From the NCBI GenBank assembly GCA_947449575.1, contig CANFRV010000031.1, positions 1 through 41,222 of the forward strand: 41,222 bases of DNA, given 5' to 3'. The notes beneath the pieces are model-generated. The model ran no database searches. It had not been told where the DNA came from and saw only the letters and a list, made by a program, of their open reading frames with translations. Positions 27,634 through 36,178 of the stretch are shown here, piece by piece (position 1 is the first letter of the stretch; the number at the start of each line of letters is the position of its first letter). Position numbers and translations under genes: made by a program. Source of the stretch: Flavobacteriales bacterium (GTDB lineage Bacteria > Bacteroidota > Bacteroidia > Flavobacteriales_D > Crocinitomicaceae).

Positions 27634-28446
27634 ATGGATATTCTTCAAGCTATTATTCTTGCTTTTATTGAAGGATTAACGGAGTTTTTACCAATTTCAT
27701 CAACAGCTCACATGATTTTTGCGAGCACTATTTTTGGAACAGAAAGTGATGAATTTGTGAAAATGTTTCAAGTTTCAATTCAATTTGGAGCAATTCTATC
27801 CGTTGTGATTCTCTATTGGAAGAAATTTGTTGATTTCAAATCATTTAAATTCTACATTAAATTAGCTTTTGCAGTTATTCCAGCTTTAGTTTTAGGGAAA
27901 CTTTTTGATGATAAAATTGAAGCCGTTTTAGAAAGTCCAATTCCCATTGCAATTACGCTAATTGTAGGAGGAATCGTTCTTTTATTTATTGATAAATTAT
28001 TTAAATACACCACAATCAAAAAAGAAGAAGATATTACTGTCAAAAAAGCGGTTACAATTGGATTTTGGCAATGTTTAGCTATGATGCCTGGGACCAGTCG
28101 ATCAGCTGCTTCAATAATTGGTGGAATGCAACAAGGCTTGACGAGAAGAATGGCTGCGGAATTTAGTTTTTTCTTAGCAGTACCAACCATGCTCGCTGTG
28201 ACAATGTATTCTATCTTCTTAAAAGATTGGAAATACAAGGGGCTTGAGCAGAAAGGATATGAAATGATACTTTCATCCAATGCCAATATTATCAATTTTG
28301 CACTTGGAAATTTGGTTGCTTTTATTATTGCCATAATTGCCATAAAATTCTTTATCGGATTCATTGAAAAATATGGATTTAAAGTGTGGGGATGGTATAG
28401 AATAATAGCAGGAATTATTCTTGTAGCTTATTTCACTTCTAAGTAA
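27634..28446 (+). CDS. uppP: Undecaprenyl-diphosphate phosphatase UppP (BacA)
   Basis: A 270-residue membrane enzyme that dephosphorylates undecaprenyl pyrophosphate to recycle the lipid carrier of peptidoglycan synthesis, and confers some bacitracin tolerance. The two signature motifs are present: EGLTEFLPISSTAHM (residues 13-27) and MMPGTSRSAASI, which face each other in the active site. About eight hydrophobic helices are visible. The last base of its TAA stop is the first base of the truB ATG (TAATG), which indicates translational coupling. Confidence 0.96.
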   Translation: MDILQAIILAFIEGLTEFLPISSTAHMIFASTIFGTESDEFVKMFQVSIQFGAILSVVILYWKKFVDFKSFKFYIKLAFAVIPALVLGKLFDDKIEAVLESPIPIAITLIVGGIVLLFIDKLFKYTTIKKEEDITVKKAVTIGFWQCLAMMPGTSRSAASIIGGMQQGLTRRMAAEFSFFLAVPTMLAVTMYSIFLKDWKYKGLEQKGYEMILSSNANIINFALGNLVAFIIAIIAIKFFIGFIEKYGFKVWGWYRIIAGIILVAYFTSK

Positions 28447-29126
28447 TGGATTTTCTTCAAGGATGCACAATTGTTGTAGATAAACCTTACACATGGACCT
28501 CTTTTGATGTCGTTAATAAAATACGCTGGAATTTAAAACAAGCTTTAGGTATAAAAAACATCAAAGTAGGGCACGCTGGAACATTAGATCCATTAGCAAC
28601 TGGATTGTTAATAATCTGTACCGGAAAAAACACAAAATTAATTGACCAGATTATGGTTGGTGAAAAAACCTATACGGGTACAATCTTACTCGGTAAAACC
28701 ACTCCTTCCTATGACCTCGAGACAGAATACGATCAAGATTTTCCTGTTGAACATATCACAAATGAGTTAGCAGAGCAGGTTAGAAAGACATTTTTAGGAG
28801 AAATTCAACAAGTACCACCTATTTTTTCAGCAAAACAAGTAGATGGAAAGAGAGCCTATGATCTTGCTCGAGCTGGAAAGGAAGTAATTTTAAAATCAAA
28901 TACAATTCACATTTCAGCCTTTACGCTATCAATGGATCGATTTCCAGAAATCGATTTTGAAATTTCTTGTTCGAAAGGAACATATATCCGCTCAATAGCC
29001 TACGATTTTGGTAAGGCATTAAATTCAGGGGGTGTTTTGACTTCTTTAAGAAGAACAAAATCAGGAGATTTTAGTCTTGAAAACTCAAAGTCAGTAGATG
29101 AGTGGATTGAATTTATCCGTCAGTAA
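28446..29126 (+). CDS. truB: tRNA pseudouridine(55) synthase TruB
   Basis: A 226-residue enzyme that makes pseudouridine 55 in the T loop of tRNAs. The catalytic motif GHAGTLDPLATGLL places the nucleophile at Asp48; KPYTWTSFDVVNKI and GTYIRSIAYDFG are further family motifs. It is shorter than the E. coli protein and lacks the C-terminal PUA domain, as commonly seen in Bacteroidota. It is the last gene of the ftsX operon and overlaps uppP by one base. Confidence 0.95.
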   Translation: MDFLQGCTIVVDKPYTWTSFDVVNKIRWNLKQALGIKNIKVGHAGTLDPLATGLLIICTGKNTKLIDQIMVGEKTYTGTILLGKTTPSYDLETEYDQDFPVEHITNELAEQVRKTFLGEIQQVPPIFSAKQVDGKRAYDLARAGKEVILKSNTIHISAFTLSMDRFPEIDFEISCSKGTYIRSIAYDFGKALNSGGVLTSLRRTKSGDFSLENSKSVDEWIEFIRQ

Positions 29127-29338
29127 GATTCCCTTCTGATGTTCTAACTTTTTGGCTCTAGAGATCGAAGGATTTTCTTTGTTCATAGTGTTGCATTAAA
29201 AAGTTGCAAAGATTCTAAAACAAGGAATAAGTATAGTAGAAATTATTCAGTTTGGTCTTTTAGAAAAAAAAACAAGAAATAGTTAGCCAAAGATGAAAAG
29301 ATGTTTGTTTTTGGCGCAATTTATCGAATAATATTTTA

Positions 29339-29346
29339 TAACTTTG
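29339..29346 (+). promoter_or_regulatory. candidate queA -7 box (TAACTTTG)
   Basis: TAACTTTG matches TAnnTTTG 44 bases before the queA ATG. The closest TTG (29311-29313) is 25 bases upstream, longer than the usual 19-21, so this is moderate support. Confidence 0.4.
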
Positions 29347-29390
29347 CACTCTTTTTGAATATTTTTTTTACCCAATAATAGATCAGTTTT

Positions 29391-30449
29391 ATGACAAAAA
29401 TGAAACTTTCAGAGTTTAGTTTTGACTTACCAGAGGAACTTATTGCAGAATATCCTACAGAAAATCGTGATGAGTCACGATTAATGGTTATTCACCGAGA
29501 TACCGGAAAAATCGAACATAAATTATTTAAAGACGTTATCAATTACTTTACAGAAGGCGATACGTTAATAATGAATAACACAAAAGTATTTCCTGCCCGC
29601 ATGTATGGGAATAAAGAAAAAACAGGTGCAAAAATTGAGGTTTTTTTACTTCGTGAATTGAATAGAGAAAGCTTGTTGTGGGATGTTTTAGTAGATCCCG
29701 CTCGTAAGATTCGTATCGGAAATAAATTATATTTTGGAGAAGATGATTCATTAGTTGCTGAAGTCATTGATAATACAACTTCACGAGGCAGAACCCTACG
29801 TTTTCTTTTTGATGGTACTTACGAAGAATTTAAAGCGAAAATTACTGAGCTAGGAGAAACTCCTATTCCAAAATACATCAAACGTGAAGTTGAACCATCT
29901 GACGAAGAAAGATACCAAACGATTTTCGCGAAAGAAGAAGGTGCGGTTGCAGCCCCAACAGCAGGATTGCACTTTTCTCGCCAATTGATGAAACGTTTAG
30001 AATTAAAAGGGGTGAATTTTGCAGAAGTTACCTTGCACATTGGTCTTGGAACTTTCCGTCCTGTTGAAGTAGAAGACCTAACGAAACACAAAATGGACTC
30101 TGAGCAAATGATGGTCTCAAGAGAATGTGCCGACATCGTTAACACGGCAAAGCGTGCAAAAAAACGAGTATGTGCTGTTGGAACTACCTGTATGAGGGCA
30201 ATTGAAACTTCTGTTTCCACGGAAGGTTTGTTGAACCCTTATGATGGTTGGACAAATAAATTTATTTTTCCTCCTTATGATTTTAGTATCGCAGATTGTA
30301 TGATTACTAATTTTCACACTCCATTATCGACATTATTAATGATGATCTCTTCATTTTGTGGACACGATTTAATGGTCGAGGCATACAGACAGGCAGTGGA
30401 AGAAAAATACAGATTTTATTCTTATGGAGACGCAATGTTGATTTTATAA
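29391..30449 (+). CDS. queA: S-adenosylmethionine:tRNA ribosyltransferase-isomerase QueA
   Basis: A 352-residue enzyme that transfers and isomerises the ribosyl part of SAM onto preQ1-tRNA to give epoxyqueuosine, the substrate of QueG. Family landmarks are [45 protein letters not shown] and [12 protein letters not shown]. The length is normal. A second Met four codons in (MKLSEF) could be the real start. It stands alone with its own terminator at 30531-30570. Confidence 0.97.
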   Translation: MTKMKLSEFSFDLPEELIAEYPTENRDESRLMVIHRDTGKIEHKLFKDVINYFTEGDTLIMNNTKVFPARMYGNKEKTGAKIEVFLLRELNRESLLWDVLVDPARKIRIGNKLYFGEDDSLVAEVIDNTTSRGRTLRFLFDGTYEEFKAKITELGETPIPKYIKREVEPSDEERYQTIFAKEEGAVAAPTAGLHFSRQLMKRLELKGVNFAEVTLHIGLGTFRPVEVEDLTKHKMDSEQMMVSRECADIVNTAKRAKKRVCAVGTTCMRAIETSVSTEGLLNPYDGWTNKFIFPPYDFSIADCMITNFHTPLSTLLMMISSFCGHDLMVEAYRQAVEEKYRFYSYGDAMLIL

Positions 30450-30520
30450 GATTAAGGTTAAGATTGAGACTGAGGTAAAGGGTTGAGATGAGAATCAAAA
30501 CTAATACTGAGATTGAAATT
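30450..30520 (+). repeat. degenerate purine-rich GATTGAGA-like tract
   Basis: Immediately after the queA stop, the plus strand runs through variants of GATTGAGA, GGTTGAGATGAGA and GAGATTGAAA, almost free of C. It looks like a decayed short tandem repeat in the 3' untranslated region of queA. Confidence 0.4.
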
Positions 30521-30530
30521 TAATATATTA

Positions 30531-30570
30531 AAATAGAGGTTGTCAGTCAGATATGGCACCTCTTTTTTTA
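30531..30570 (+). terminator. queA terminator
   Basis: AGAGGT (30535-30540) pairs with ACCTCT (30558-30563); after a one-base bulge GTCA and TGGC extend the stem through a G-T wobble. A run of seven T follows, giving a standard intrinsic terminator. Confidence 0.75.
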
Positions 30571-30680
30571 TGCAATTTTCACGAAAAATAGTAACTATGA
30601 TTCAAGATCAATAGTCATAATCAAACATTAATCATTAAAAATTCAACATCACTTAGCGTATTCATCAATAATTAATTGAT

Positions 30681-30688
30681 TACATTTG
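30681..30688 (+). promoter_or_regulatory. ctaB -7 box (TACATTTG)
   Basis: TACATTTG matches TAnnTTTG and predicts a start site near 30695, with a leader of about 27 bases. It overlaps the TTG at 30686 that opens the longest reading frame, so translation must begin downstream at 30722. No clear -33 element was seen. Confidence 0.5.
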
Positions 30689-30721
30689 CATCGCAATTTA
30701 ATAAAGGACAGCTCAATTATT

Positions 30722-31606
30722 ATGTCAATAAAAGCGAAAATAAAGTCATACATTACTTTTACGAAATTTCGTTTATCAGCGTTGGTGGTAATATCTGCAG
30801 TATCAGGCTATCTTTTCGCTGATAATTTATCGGACCCAGATGATGGTCTTAAAATTTTTCTACTCATTGTAGGTGGCTTATTAGTTACTGCTGCTTCAAA
30901 TGGGTCGAATCAAATTTGGGAAAAAGATCTTGATATCTTAATGAAGCGCACCGAAAAAAGGCCACTTCCTCAAAATGAAATGTCGGTTGCAGAAGCCTAC
31001 ATTGCCGTAATCGTTTGTTTAGTAGTTGGTACATATATGTTGTATCTAATTAATTTGTATTCTGCACTTTTAGGTTTATTGGCGTTTTTCCTTTATGTCT
31101 TTCTGTATACTCCTCTCAAGAGAATCAGTCCTTGGGCTGTTTTTGTAGGTGCTTTCCCTGGAGCTATTCCTCCTATGTTAGGAGCTGTTGCTGCTACTGG
31201 AAAATTTGACCTTGTGGCGGGTGTTTTGTTTTTTGTGCAATTTATTTGGCAGTTTCCTCATTTCTGGGCCATCGCTTGGGTAGTTTACGATGACTACAAA
31301 GCAGGAGGATTTGCTCTGCTTCCTTCTAAATTGGGGAAATCGAAAAATTCCGCATACTTAATTGCTTTATATTCTTTCATCTTAATTCCATTTAGTTTAT
31401 TGCCTTGGGTATTAGGTTGGACAGGAATAACATCCTTAATCATCGCCACCCTATTTGGAGCTCTATTTTTTATTCAATCATACAAGTTATTATTGAGCTG
31501 TGAGGATAAGGATGCTCGTAAACTGATGTTTGCTTCGTTTATTTATCTACCAATTATTCAATTTTTATATGTTTTTGATAAAATTGAAGTGTCCATACCA
31601 AAATAA
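30722..31606 (+). CDS. ctaB: Heme O synthase (protoheme IX farnesyltransferase)
   Basis: A polytopic prenyltransferase, 294 residues from the ATG at 30722, that attaches a farnesyl group to heme b to give heme O, the precursor of heme A for the aa3 oxidase. The first prenyl-diphosphate/Mg motif is seen in NQIWEKDLDILMKRT with RPLP; the second region contains YDDYKAGGFALLP. About nine helices are visible. A longer frame from 30686 would start inside the promoter box and is rejected. It heads the cluster that supplies oxidase subunits III/IV and assembly proteins; the next gene begins 6 bases downstream. No ctaA (heme A synthase) is in the window. Confidence 0.95.
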   Translation: MSIKAKIKSYITFTKFRLSALVVISAVSGYLFADNLSDPDDGLKIFLLIVGGLLVTAASNGSNQIWEKDLDILMKRTEKRPLPQNEMSVAEAYIAVIVCLVVGTYMLYLINLYSALLGLLAFFLYVFLYTPLKRISPWAVFVGAFPGAIPPMLGAVAATGKFDLVAGVLFFVQFIWQFPHFWAIAWVVYDDYKAGGFALLPSKLGKSKNSAYLIALYSFILIPFSLLPWVLGWTGITSLIIATLFGALFFIQSYKLLLSCEDKDARKLMFASFIYLPIIQFLYVFDKIEVSIPK

Positions 31607-31612
31607 AAAGCA

Positions 31613-32743
31613 ATGAATATAGAAAGCGATTTAAATGAGACTCCCGAAGAAGTAGGGAATAATGCAAAAGTGAACAAGATGGAAATGGACCCATTGGTAA
31701 AGGAGAAAATGAAAAAAAATCTCGTTTATGTAAGCATTTTTAGTGGTGTAATGCTGTTTGCTGGATTAACATCCGCTTACATTGTCTCGATGGGAGATTC
31801 TTTTTGGATCAAATTTCCTTTGCCAACTTCTTTTTGGATAAGCACCGCCGTTATTGCACTAAGTAGCCTTTTTATTCAATTAGGAATTACATTTGCGAAA
31901 AAAGATAAGCAAAAATTATCAAAATTATTTGTTGTTTTGACATTTATTTTTGGGCTTTTATTTGTTTATTTTCAGTACAAAGGGTATGGAGAGCTAGTAG
32001 ATACTGGAAGTCATTTGAGGGGTGATATAATGGTTGTTGATGGTCGCTACGGCGGCATTGGTGATGACGGTAGATACTATGGCTATTATGAAGTAAAATA
32101 CAATGGAAAATTTATAGAAATTGATGGAAACGATTATTTAGTAGATCAAAAAAAATTAACTTCCACTCAATTTTCAGAATTAAAAGGATTTACAAAGCAA
32201 TTTGAAAAAATAGAAAATACGAAAGATTTGGCGGTTTCAAATTATGGAAAATCATTTGTTTTGTATTATAAGCAGCAACCCATTAGTTTGATAAATGGAA
32301 AACTTTGTTTGCCGGACAGTTCGGCTCTGCAATTTGTAGATCTTTTGCGATTAAGAGATTTGGCAATTAATATTCGCGCTGAAAGAGGGGACTTTTTCAT
32401 GCGGGGTAAATTAGGAAAAGATTTTCATATTTATTTTAAAGGAAAAGAGCTAGAATATGAAAATAGAACTTGGAAACACAAAGGAAAACGCTTAGAAGAT
32501 TATTTACAAACAAAACCTTTAGAGTCTCCTGATACTTCTTCTTCCTATTTGTGGATAATTACCTTTCTTCATTTGGGACATATTATCTTTACCTTGCTGT
32601 ATATGATTCGAATTGTAAATAGTTCATTATTAGGTCGTTTTACTAGTTCTGATACACTAAGTTTAAGATTAGGTGCAATTTTCTGGCATTATTTAGCATT
32701 ATTATGGGTATATTTATTGCTTTTTTTACTTTTTATTCACTAA
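31613..32743 (+). CDS. Cytochrome c oxidase subunit III-like protein with large soluble insertion
   Basis: A 376-residue membrane protein of the heme-copper oxidase subunit III family. Helices lie at about residues 37-58, 70-91, 103-121, 311-333 and 350-375. Between helices three and four lies a soluble block of about 185 residues, with Gly/Asp/Tyr-rich strands (GGIGDDGRYYGYYEV) followed by a charged region. Without it the protein would be about 190 residues, the normal size for this five-helix form. LHLGHIIF aligns with the FHGFHVF helix of the next gene. It lies 6 bases after ctaB. Subunit III stabilises proton uptake and assembly and binds no metal. Confidence 0.85.
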   Translation: MNIESDLNETPEEVGNNAKVNKMEMDPLVKEKMKKNLVYVSIFSGVMLFAGLTSAYIVSMGDSFWIKFPLPTSFWISTAVIALSSLFIQLGITFAKKDKQKLSKLFVVLTFIFGLLFVYFQYKGYGELVDTGSHLRGDIMVVDGRYGGIGDDGRYYGYYEVKYNGKFIEIDGNDYLVDQKKLTSTQFSELKGFTKQFEKIENTKDLAVSNYGKSFVLYYKQQPISLINGKLCLPDSSALQFVDLLRLRDLAINIRAERGDFFMRGKLGKDFHIYFKGKELEYENRTWKHKGKRLEDYLQTKPLESPDTSSSYLWIITFLHLGHIIFTLLYMIRIVNSSLLGRFTSSDTLSLRLGAIFWHYLALLWVYLLLFLLFIH

Positions 32744-32764
32744 ACTTGTACAAAATTTATTACA

Positions 32765-33790
32765 ATGGCTGAACACGCTGCACAAAAAATTGATACAAAA
32801 ACAGCATGGGGAGGAAAGATTTCTCCATTTAATGCTAGTTATGGAAAGTTAATGATGTGGTTTTTTCTTGTGTCAGATGCACTGACATTTGGAGGACTAT
32901 TAATTTCCTATGGTTTCACCCGATTTAACGCACAAGATGCTTGGCCGATTGGTGAAGAGACGTTTAATTCGTTACCTTTTTTAGGTCATGGTTACCCATT
33001 AATTTACGTTGCATTAATGACGTTCATCTTGATCGTTTCTTCTGTAACTATGGTACTTGCAGTTGAAGCTGGCCATAGAATGGACAAGAAAGGAGTGACT
33101 AAATGGATGATCGCGACAATTATCGGTGGTTTTTTCTTCGTAGGTTCGCAAGCGTGGGAATGGAGTCATTTTATTCACGGTTCTGAATTTGGTAAAGTTG
33201 AATTAGCAGATGGTTCACAAGCAATTGTAAAAGGGCATTTTGGAGAAATAAAGAACTTTACAGTTACAGTTGCTGGGAAACATCATAAAAAAGGGGAAGT
33301 AATCACGGATGATTTGATGCACCAGTATCATCATGCGGTTGTTGAAGGACATATTGTAAACGGTATGATTACTTTACATGATGGTTCTGTAGCAAAAGTA
33401 AATAAAGAAGCTGATCATGAGATGATGTTAGTGATAAAGAAAGCTGGAAAAAAACATAAATTATCAGACAAAATTAGTGGTGAAGAAGCTTCAAAACTAT
33501 ACTATGGTGCAATAAATAGCGGAGAATCACATAAAGTTATTTATGGAGCAGATTTAAAAGAGAATGAATATGGTCCACAACAATACGGTCAGTTCTTTTT
33601 CTTTATAACTGGATTCCATGGTTTTCACGTATTTTCGGGAGTATGTTTTAATATTATCATTTTATTAGGTGTACTTAAAGGGACATATCAAAAAAGAGGT
33701 CACTATGAAATGGTTGAAAAAACTGGTTTATATTGGCATTTTGTCGATTTAGTTTGGGTATTTGTATTTACCTTCTTCTATCTTGTTTAA
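32765..33790 (+). CDS. ctaE: Cytochrome c oxidase subunit III with soluble insertion
   Basis: A 341-residue subunit III. The N-terminal helices contain MMWFFLVSDALTFGGLLISY and SQAWEWSHFIHG; the C-terminal helices contain FFITGFHGFHVFSGV and GLYWHFVDLVWVFVFTFFYL, the strongest family signature. Residues about 140-268 form an inserted soluble segment, rich in His and Lys (GKHHKKGEVITDDLMHQYHH). It is placed at the same loop as the larger insertion in the preceding gene. With subunits I and II encoded 24 kb away on the other strand, it completes the oxidase. Spacing is 21 bases from the gene before and 22 to the gene after. Confidence 0.94.
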   Translation: MAEHAAQKIDTKTAWGGKISPFNASYGKLMMWFFLVSDALTFGGLLISYGFTRFNAQDAWPIGEETFNSLPFLGHGYPLIYVALMTFILIVSSVTMVLAVEAGHRMDKKGVTKWMIATIIGGFFFVGSQAWEWSHFIHGSEFGKVELADGSQAIVKGHFGEIKNFTVTVAGKHHKKGEVITDDLMHQYHHAVVEGHIVNGMITLHDGSVAKVNKEADHEMMLVIKKAGKKHKLSDKISGEEASKLYYGAINSGESHKVIYGADLKENEYGPQQYGQFFFFITGFHGFHVFSGVCFNIIILLGVLKGTYQKRGHYEMVEKTGLYWHFVDLVWVFVFTFFYLV

Positions 33791-33812
33791 TTAATTTATA
33801 AAAAAATCTATC

Positions 33813-34181
33813 ATGAAAAGAGATGATATTATAGAATATTCTTTAGACGCACATCACAGTGAGGAAGAAGGAGTAAAAATGCGTAAAAAGATTTGGTTCG
33901 TAACTGCGTTATTAACTGTAATTACAATCGTTGAGGTTGCATTAGGTTCTTTAATTAAACAAAGTAGTCCTAGTTGGCCAATTATAAAAGTGTTATTTAT
34001 CATTTTAACCCTTATTAAAGCAGCGTATATTGTATTATCTTTTATGCATTTAGGTCACGAGAAAAAATCTTTGAAGTATATCGTATTAGTTCCTTATATC
34101 TTTTTCATCCTTTATTTACTTGTGTTACTTCTTACAGAGTCTGTCTATGTTGCAGGTGTTTGGGAAAAACACGGATATTAA
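33813..34181 (+). CDS. ctaF: Cytochrome c oxidase subunit IV (prokaryotic type)
   Basis: A 122-residue protein with three membrane helices (about 27-49, 56-80 and 88-112). KAAYIVLSFMHLGHEKKSLK between helices two and three is typical of the prokaryotic cytochrome oxidase subunit IV family, a small structural subunit. The context directly after subunit III supports this. The N-terminal cytoplasmic part is charged (DAHHSEEEGVKMRKK). There are no cofactor ligands. Confidence 0.92.
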   Translation: MKRDDIIEYSLDAHHSEEEGVKMRKKIWFVTALLTVITIVEVALGSLIKQSSPSWPIIKVLFIILTLIKAAYIVLSFMHLGHEKKSLKYIVLVPYIFFILYLLVLLLTESVYVAGVWEKHGY

Positions 34182-34196
34182 TAATTTATAGTAATA

Positions 34197-34898
34197 ATGG
34201 CAATAAAAAAAAATGCCGGTAGAAATAGAATAGTAGCGATACTCATTTTACTTTTACCGGCATCTTTATTAGTTTTTTTATCAACGAGGGGATGTAGCCA
34301 TAAGTTTGAAGAATTACCTGATTATGGTATTGCAAGTGATTATCATTTTATAGATGGGCGTGGAAAATCATTCTCTTCTAAAGATTTTAAAGACAAAATT
34401 GTAGTTATTACAACACTTCAACTCACCTGTCCTGATAGCTGCGCCATTTCTATGTGGCATGTTGACCAAGCAATATATCAACATATTCGCAAAAACAAAA
34501 AGAAATTGAAGCAGGTGAAAATTATTTCATTTGTAACGGATGGTAAAGGAAATCCAATTACAGATTTATCAATGCTCACGGAATCGATGAAGGATAATGT
34601 GGAAGGATTTGACCCTGATATTTGGTTTTTAGCAAGCGGAAATCCTCGTTCTGTTTTTGATTTTAAATTCAATGATCAATCCTTGCTACAAAAAGGCAGC
34701 AATTACTTTGGGGGTGAAGCATTTACAGAATTAATGCTCTTATTAGATAAACAAAATCATCTGCGTATGGTGAATAGGGGAAATGCAGAAGGTACAATTA
34801 GAAGAATGTATCAGCACATCGCTTTATTGCAAAAACAATATGATAAAGCAATGAAAGCAAAAATGATGAAATCAAAAAGTTATAGTAATAGCCAATAG
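34197..34898 (+). CDS. SCO-like thioredoxin-fold protein lacking the copper-ligand histidine
   Basis: A 233-residue membrane-anchored protein: one N-terminal helix (about 11-29), then a thioredoxin-like domain. LTCPDSCAISM keeps the CxxxC copper/thiol motif of SCO proteins (Cys78, Cys82). The third SCO ligand, a His before the final strands, is missing: the neighbour has YAHSEAFTLVD where this protein has YFGGEAFTELM, so Gly172 replaces His. It may act as a thiol-disulfide reductant for CuA or hold copper differently. It lies 15 bases after subunit IV and 6 bases before the canonical SCO gene, probably a duplication. Confidence 0.82.
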   Translation: MAIKKNAGRNRIVAILILLLPASLLVFLSTRGCSHKFEELPDYGIASDYHFIDGRGKSFSSKDFKDKIVVITTLQLTCPDSCAISMWHVDQAIYQHIRKNKKKLKQVKIISFVTDGKGNPITDLSMLTESMKDNVEGFDPDIWFLASGNPRSVFDFKFNDQSLLQKGSNYFGGEAFTELMLLLDKQNHLRMVNRGNAEGTIRRMYQHIALLQKQYDKAMKAKMMKSKSYSNSQ

Positions 34899-34904
34899 TT
34901 TACA

Positions 34905-35558
34905 ATGAAAATTACTTTTTTCTTTCTTTTTATCTTTACACTTTATTCATGTACTGATAAAAATTTAAAACAACAAATATTACCCATTTTAGGACATCCT
35001 GATATTATTTATAAAATGGTAGATGGCAAAGAGGTTGCTGACACAGTTTATCCTAAAATAATTGATTTCTCATACCTCAATCAAGACTCCATCCTTATAA
35101 AATCATCTGATATGAAAGGGAAAATTTGGGTAGCCGATTTCATTTTCACGAACTGTCAGTCGATATGCCCCAAAATGACGAGAGAAATGAAAAGACTAAA
35201 TTCGCAAACAAAGGATTTAAGCAACTATATTCAATACATGTCATTCAGTATTGATCCAAGTAACGATCGTCCAAGTGTGTTAAAAAAATACATTGAAATG
35301 AATGAAATTACTGCAAAGAACTGGTATTTTTTTACAGGTAATGAGGCAAGAACACATGCTTTAGGAATTGACAACTTTTTAATCGTTGCAGAAGAAGACA
35401 AAATGGCTGCTGATGGATATGCACATTCAGAAGCATTTACGCTCGTTGACAGAGAGGGTTATGTGCGAGGGGTATATAAAGTTTCAGACCCAAAAGAGGT
35501 GAATAAATTAGAAAATGACATACGTAAATTATTAAAATATGAGTACTCAATTAACTGA
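34905..35558 (+). CDS. SCO1/SenC-family copper chaperone lipoprotein
   Basis: A 217-residue lipoprotein with lipobox LYSC (Cys16). The thioredoxin-like domain carries CQSIC (Cys84, Cys88) and His174 in YAHSEAFTLVDREGYVRG, the complete copper-binding triad of SCO proteins. These deliver copper to, or reduce, the CuA site of cytochrome oxidase subunit II at the outer face of the membrane. Its end overlaps the next gene by 20 bases, which points to translational coupling. Confidence 0.93.
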   Translation: MKITFFFLFIFTLYSCTDKNLKQQILPILGHPDIIYKMVDGKEVADTVYPKIIDFSYLNQDSILIKSSDMKGKIWVADFIFTNCQSICPKMTREMKRLNSQTKDLSNYIQYMSFSIDPSNDRPSVLKKYIEMNEITAKNWYFFTGNEARTHALGIDNFLIVAEEDKMAADGYAHSEAFTLVDREGYVRGVYKVSDPKEVNKLENDIRKLLKYEYSIN

Positions 35559-36126
35559 TCCGAAAAAATTAAAAAATGCTAAAATTGCAATTTATACGGC
35601 TGCAATCGCCGTTCCATTAGTAGTTGTTTTATTGTTTAACGTTGAAATTACAGGAGTAAATCTTACTTTCCTTCCAAAATTTTATGCAACTATAAATGGT
35701 GTCACGGCAATTTTCTTGGTGTTTGCTCTTATTGCAATTAAAAGAAAAAACATGACTGTTCATAGAAGATACATAAGATTATCCTTGTTATTGTCTATTG
35801 TTTTTCTTGCCTGTTATGTAGCTTACCATATGACGAGCGGAGAAGCTACAAAATATGGTGATCTTGATCACGACAAATTGATTGATTATGATGAAGAGAT
35901 TGCTAGGGCATCCACTTATTTGATTTATCGTTTCATTTTAATTTCTCACATTTTACTAAGTATAATAATCATACCTGTCGTGTTATTTACCTATCTATTT
36001 GCTTGGCAAGGCGATTTTGTAAAGCACAAAAAATGGACTCGTTTTGCATGGCCAATTTGGTTTTATGTGGCCGTTTCAGGGGTTATAGTATATTGGATGA
36101 TATCACCTTATTACTTGCATAGCTAA
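35539..36126 (+). CDS. DUF420 membrane protein, CtaM-like oxidase assembly factor
   Basis: A 195-residue protein with about five helices. HRRYIRLSLLLSIVFLACYV and HKKWTRFAWPIWFYVAVSGV match DUF420. The family includes CtaM, required for maturation of heme A-containing oxidase in Gram-positive bacteria; a similar role here is inferred from the operon. A charged loop of about 25 residues (KYGDLDHDKLIDYDEE) between helices three and four is longer than in typical members. It overlaps the SCO gene by 20 bases and ends the respiratory cluster. Confidence 0.88.
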   Translation: MSTQLTDPKKLKNAKIAIYTAAIAVPLVVVLLFNVEITGVNLTFLPKFYATINGVTAIFLVFALIAIKRKNMTVHRRYIRLSLLLSIVFLACYVAYHMTSGEATKYGDLDHDKLIDYDEEIARASTYLIYRFILISHILLSIIIIPVVLFTYLFAWQGDFVKHKKWTRFAWPIWFYVAVSGVIVYWMISPYYLHS

Positions 36127-36178
36127 AGGGATTTACTTCTACATTTTTACAATTAATTACTACATTTAATTTCTAGGT

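Noticed and set aside
27852-28364. 170-codon frame on the minus strand
   Set aside because: Antisense to uppP, whose motifs are unmistakable.
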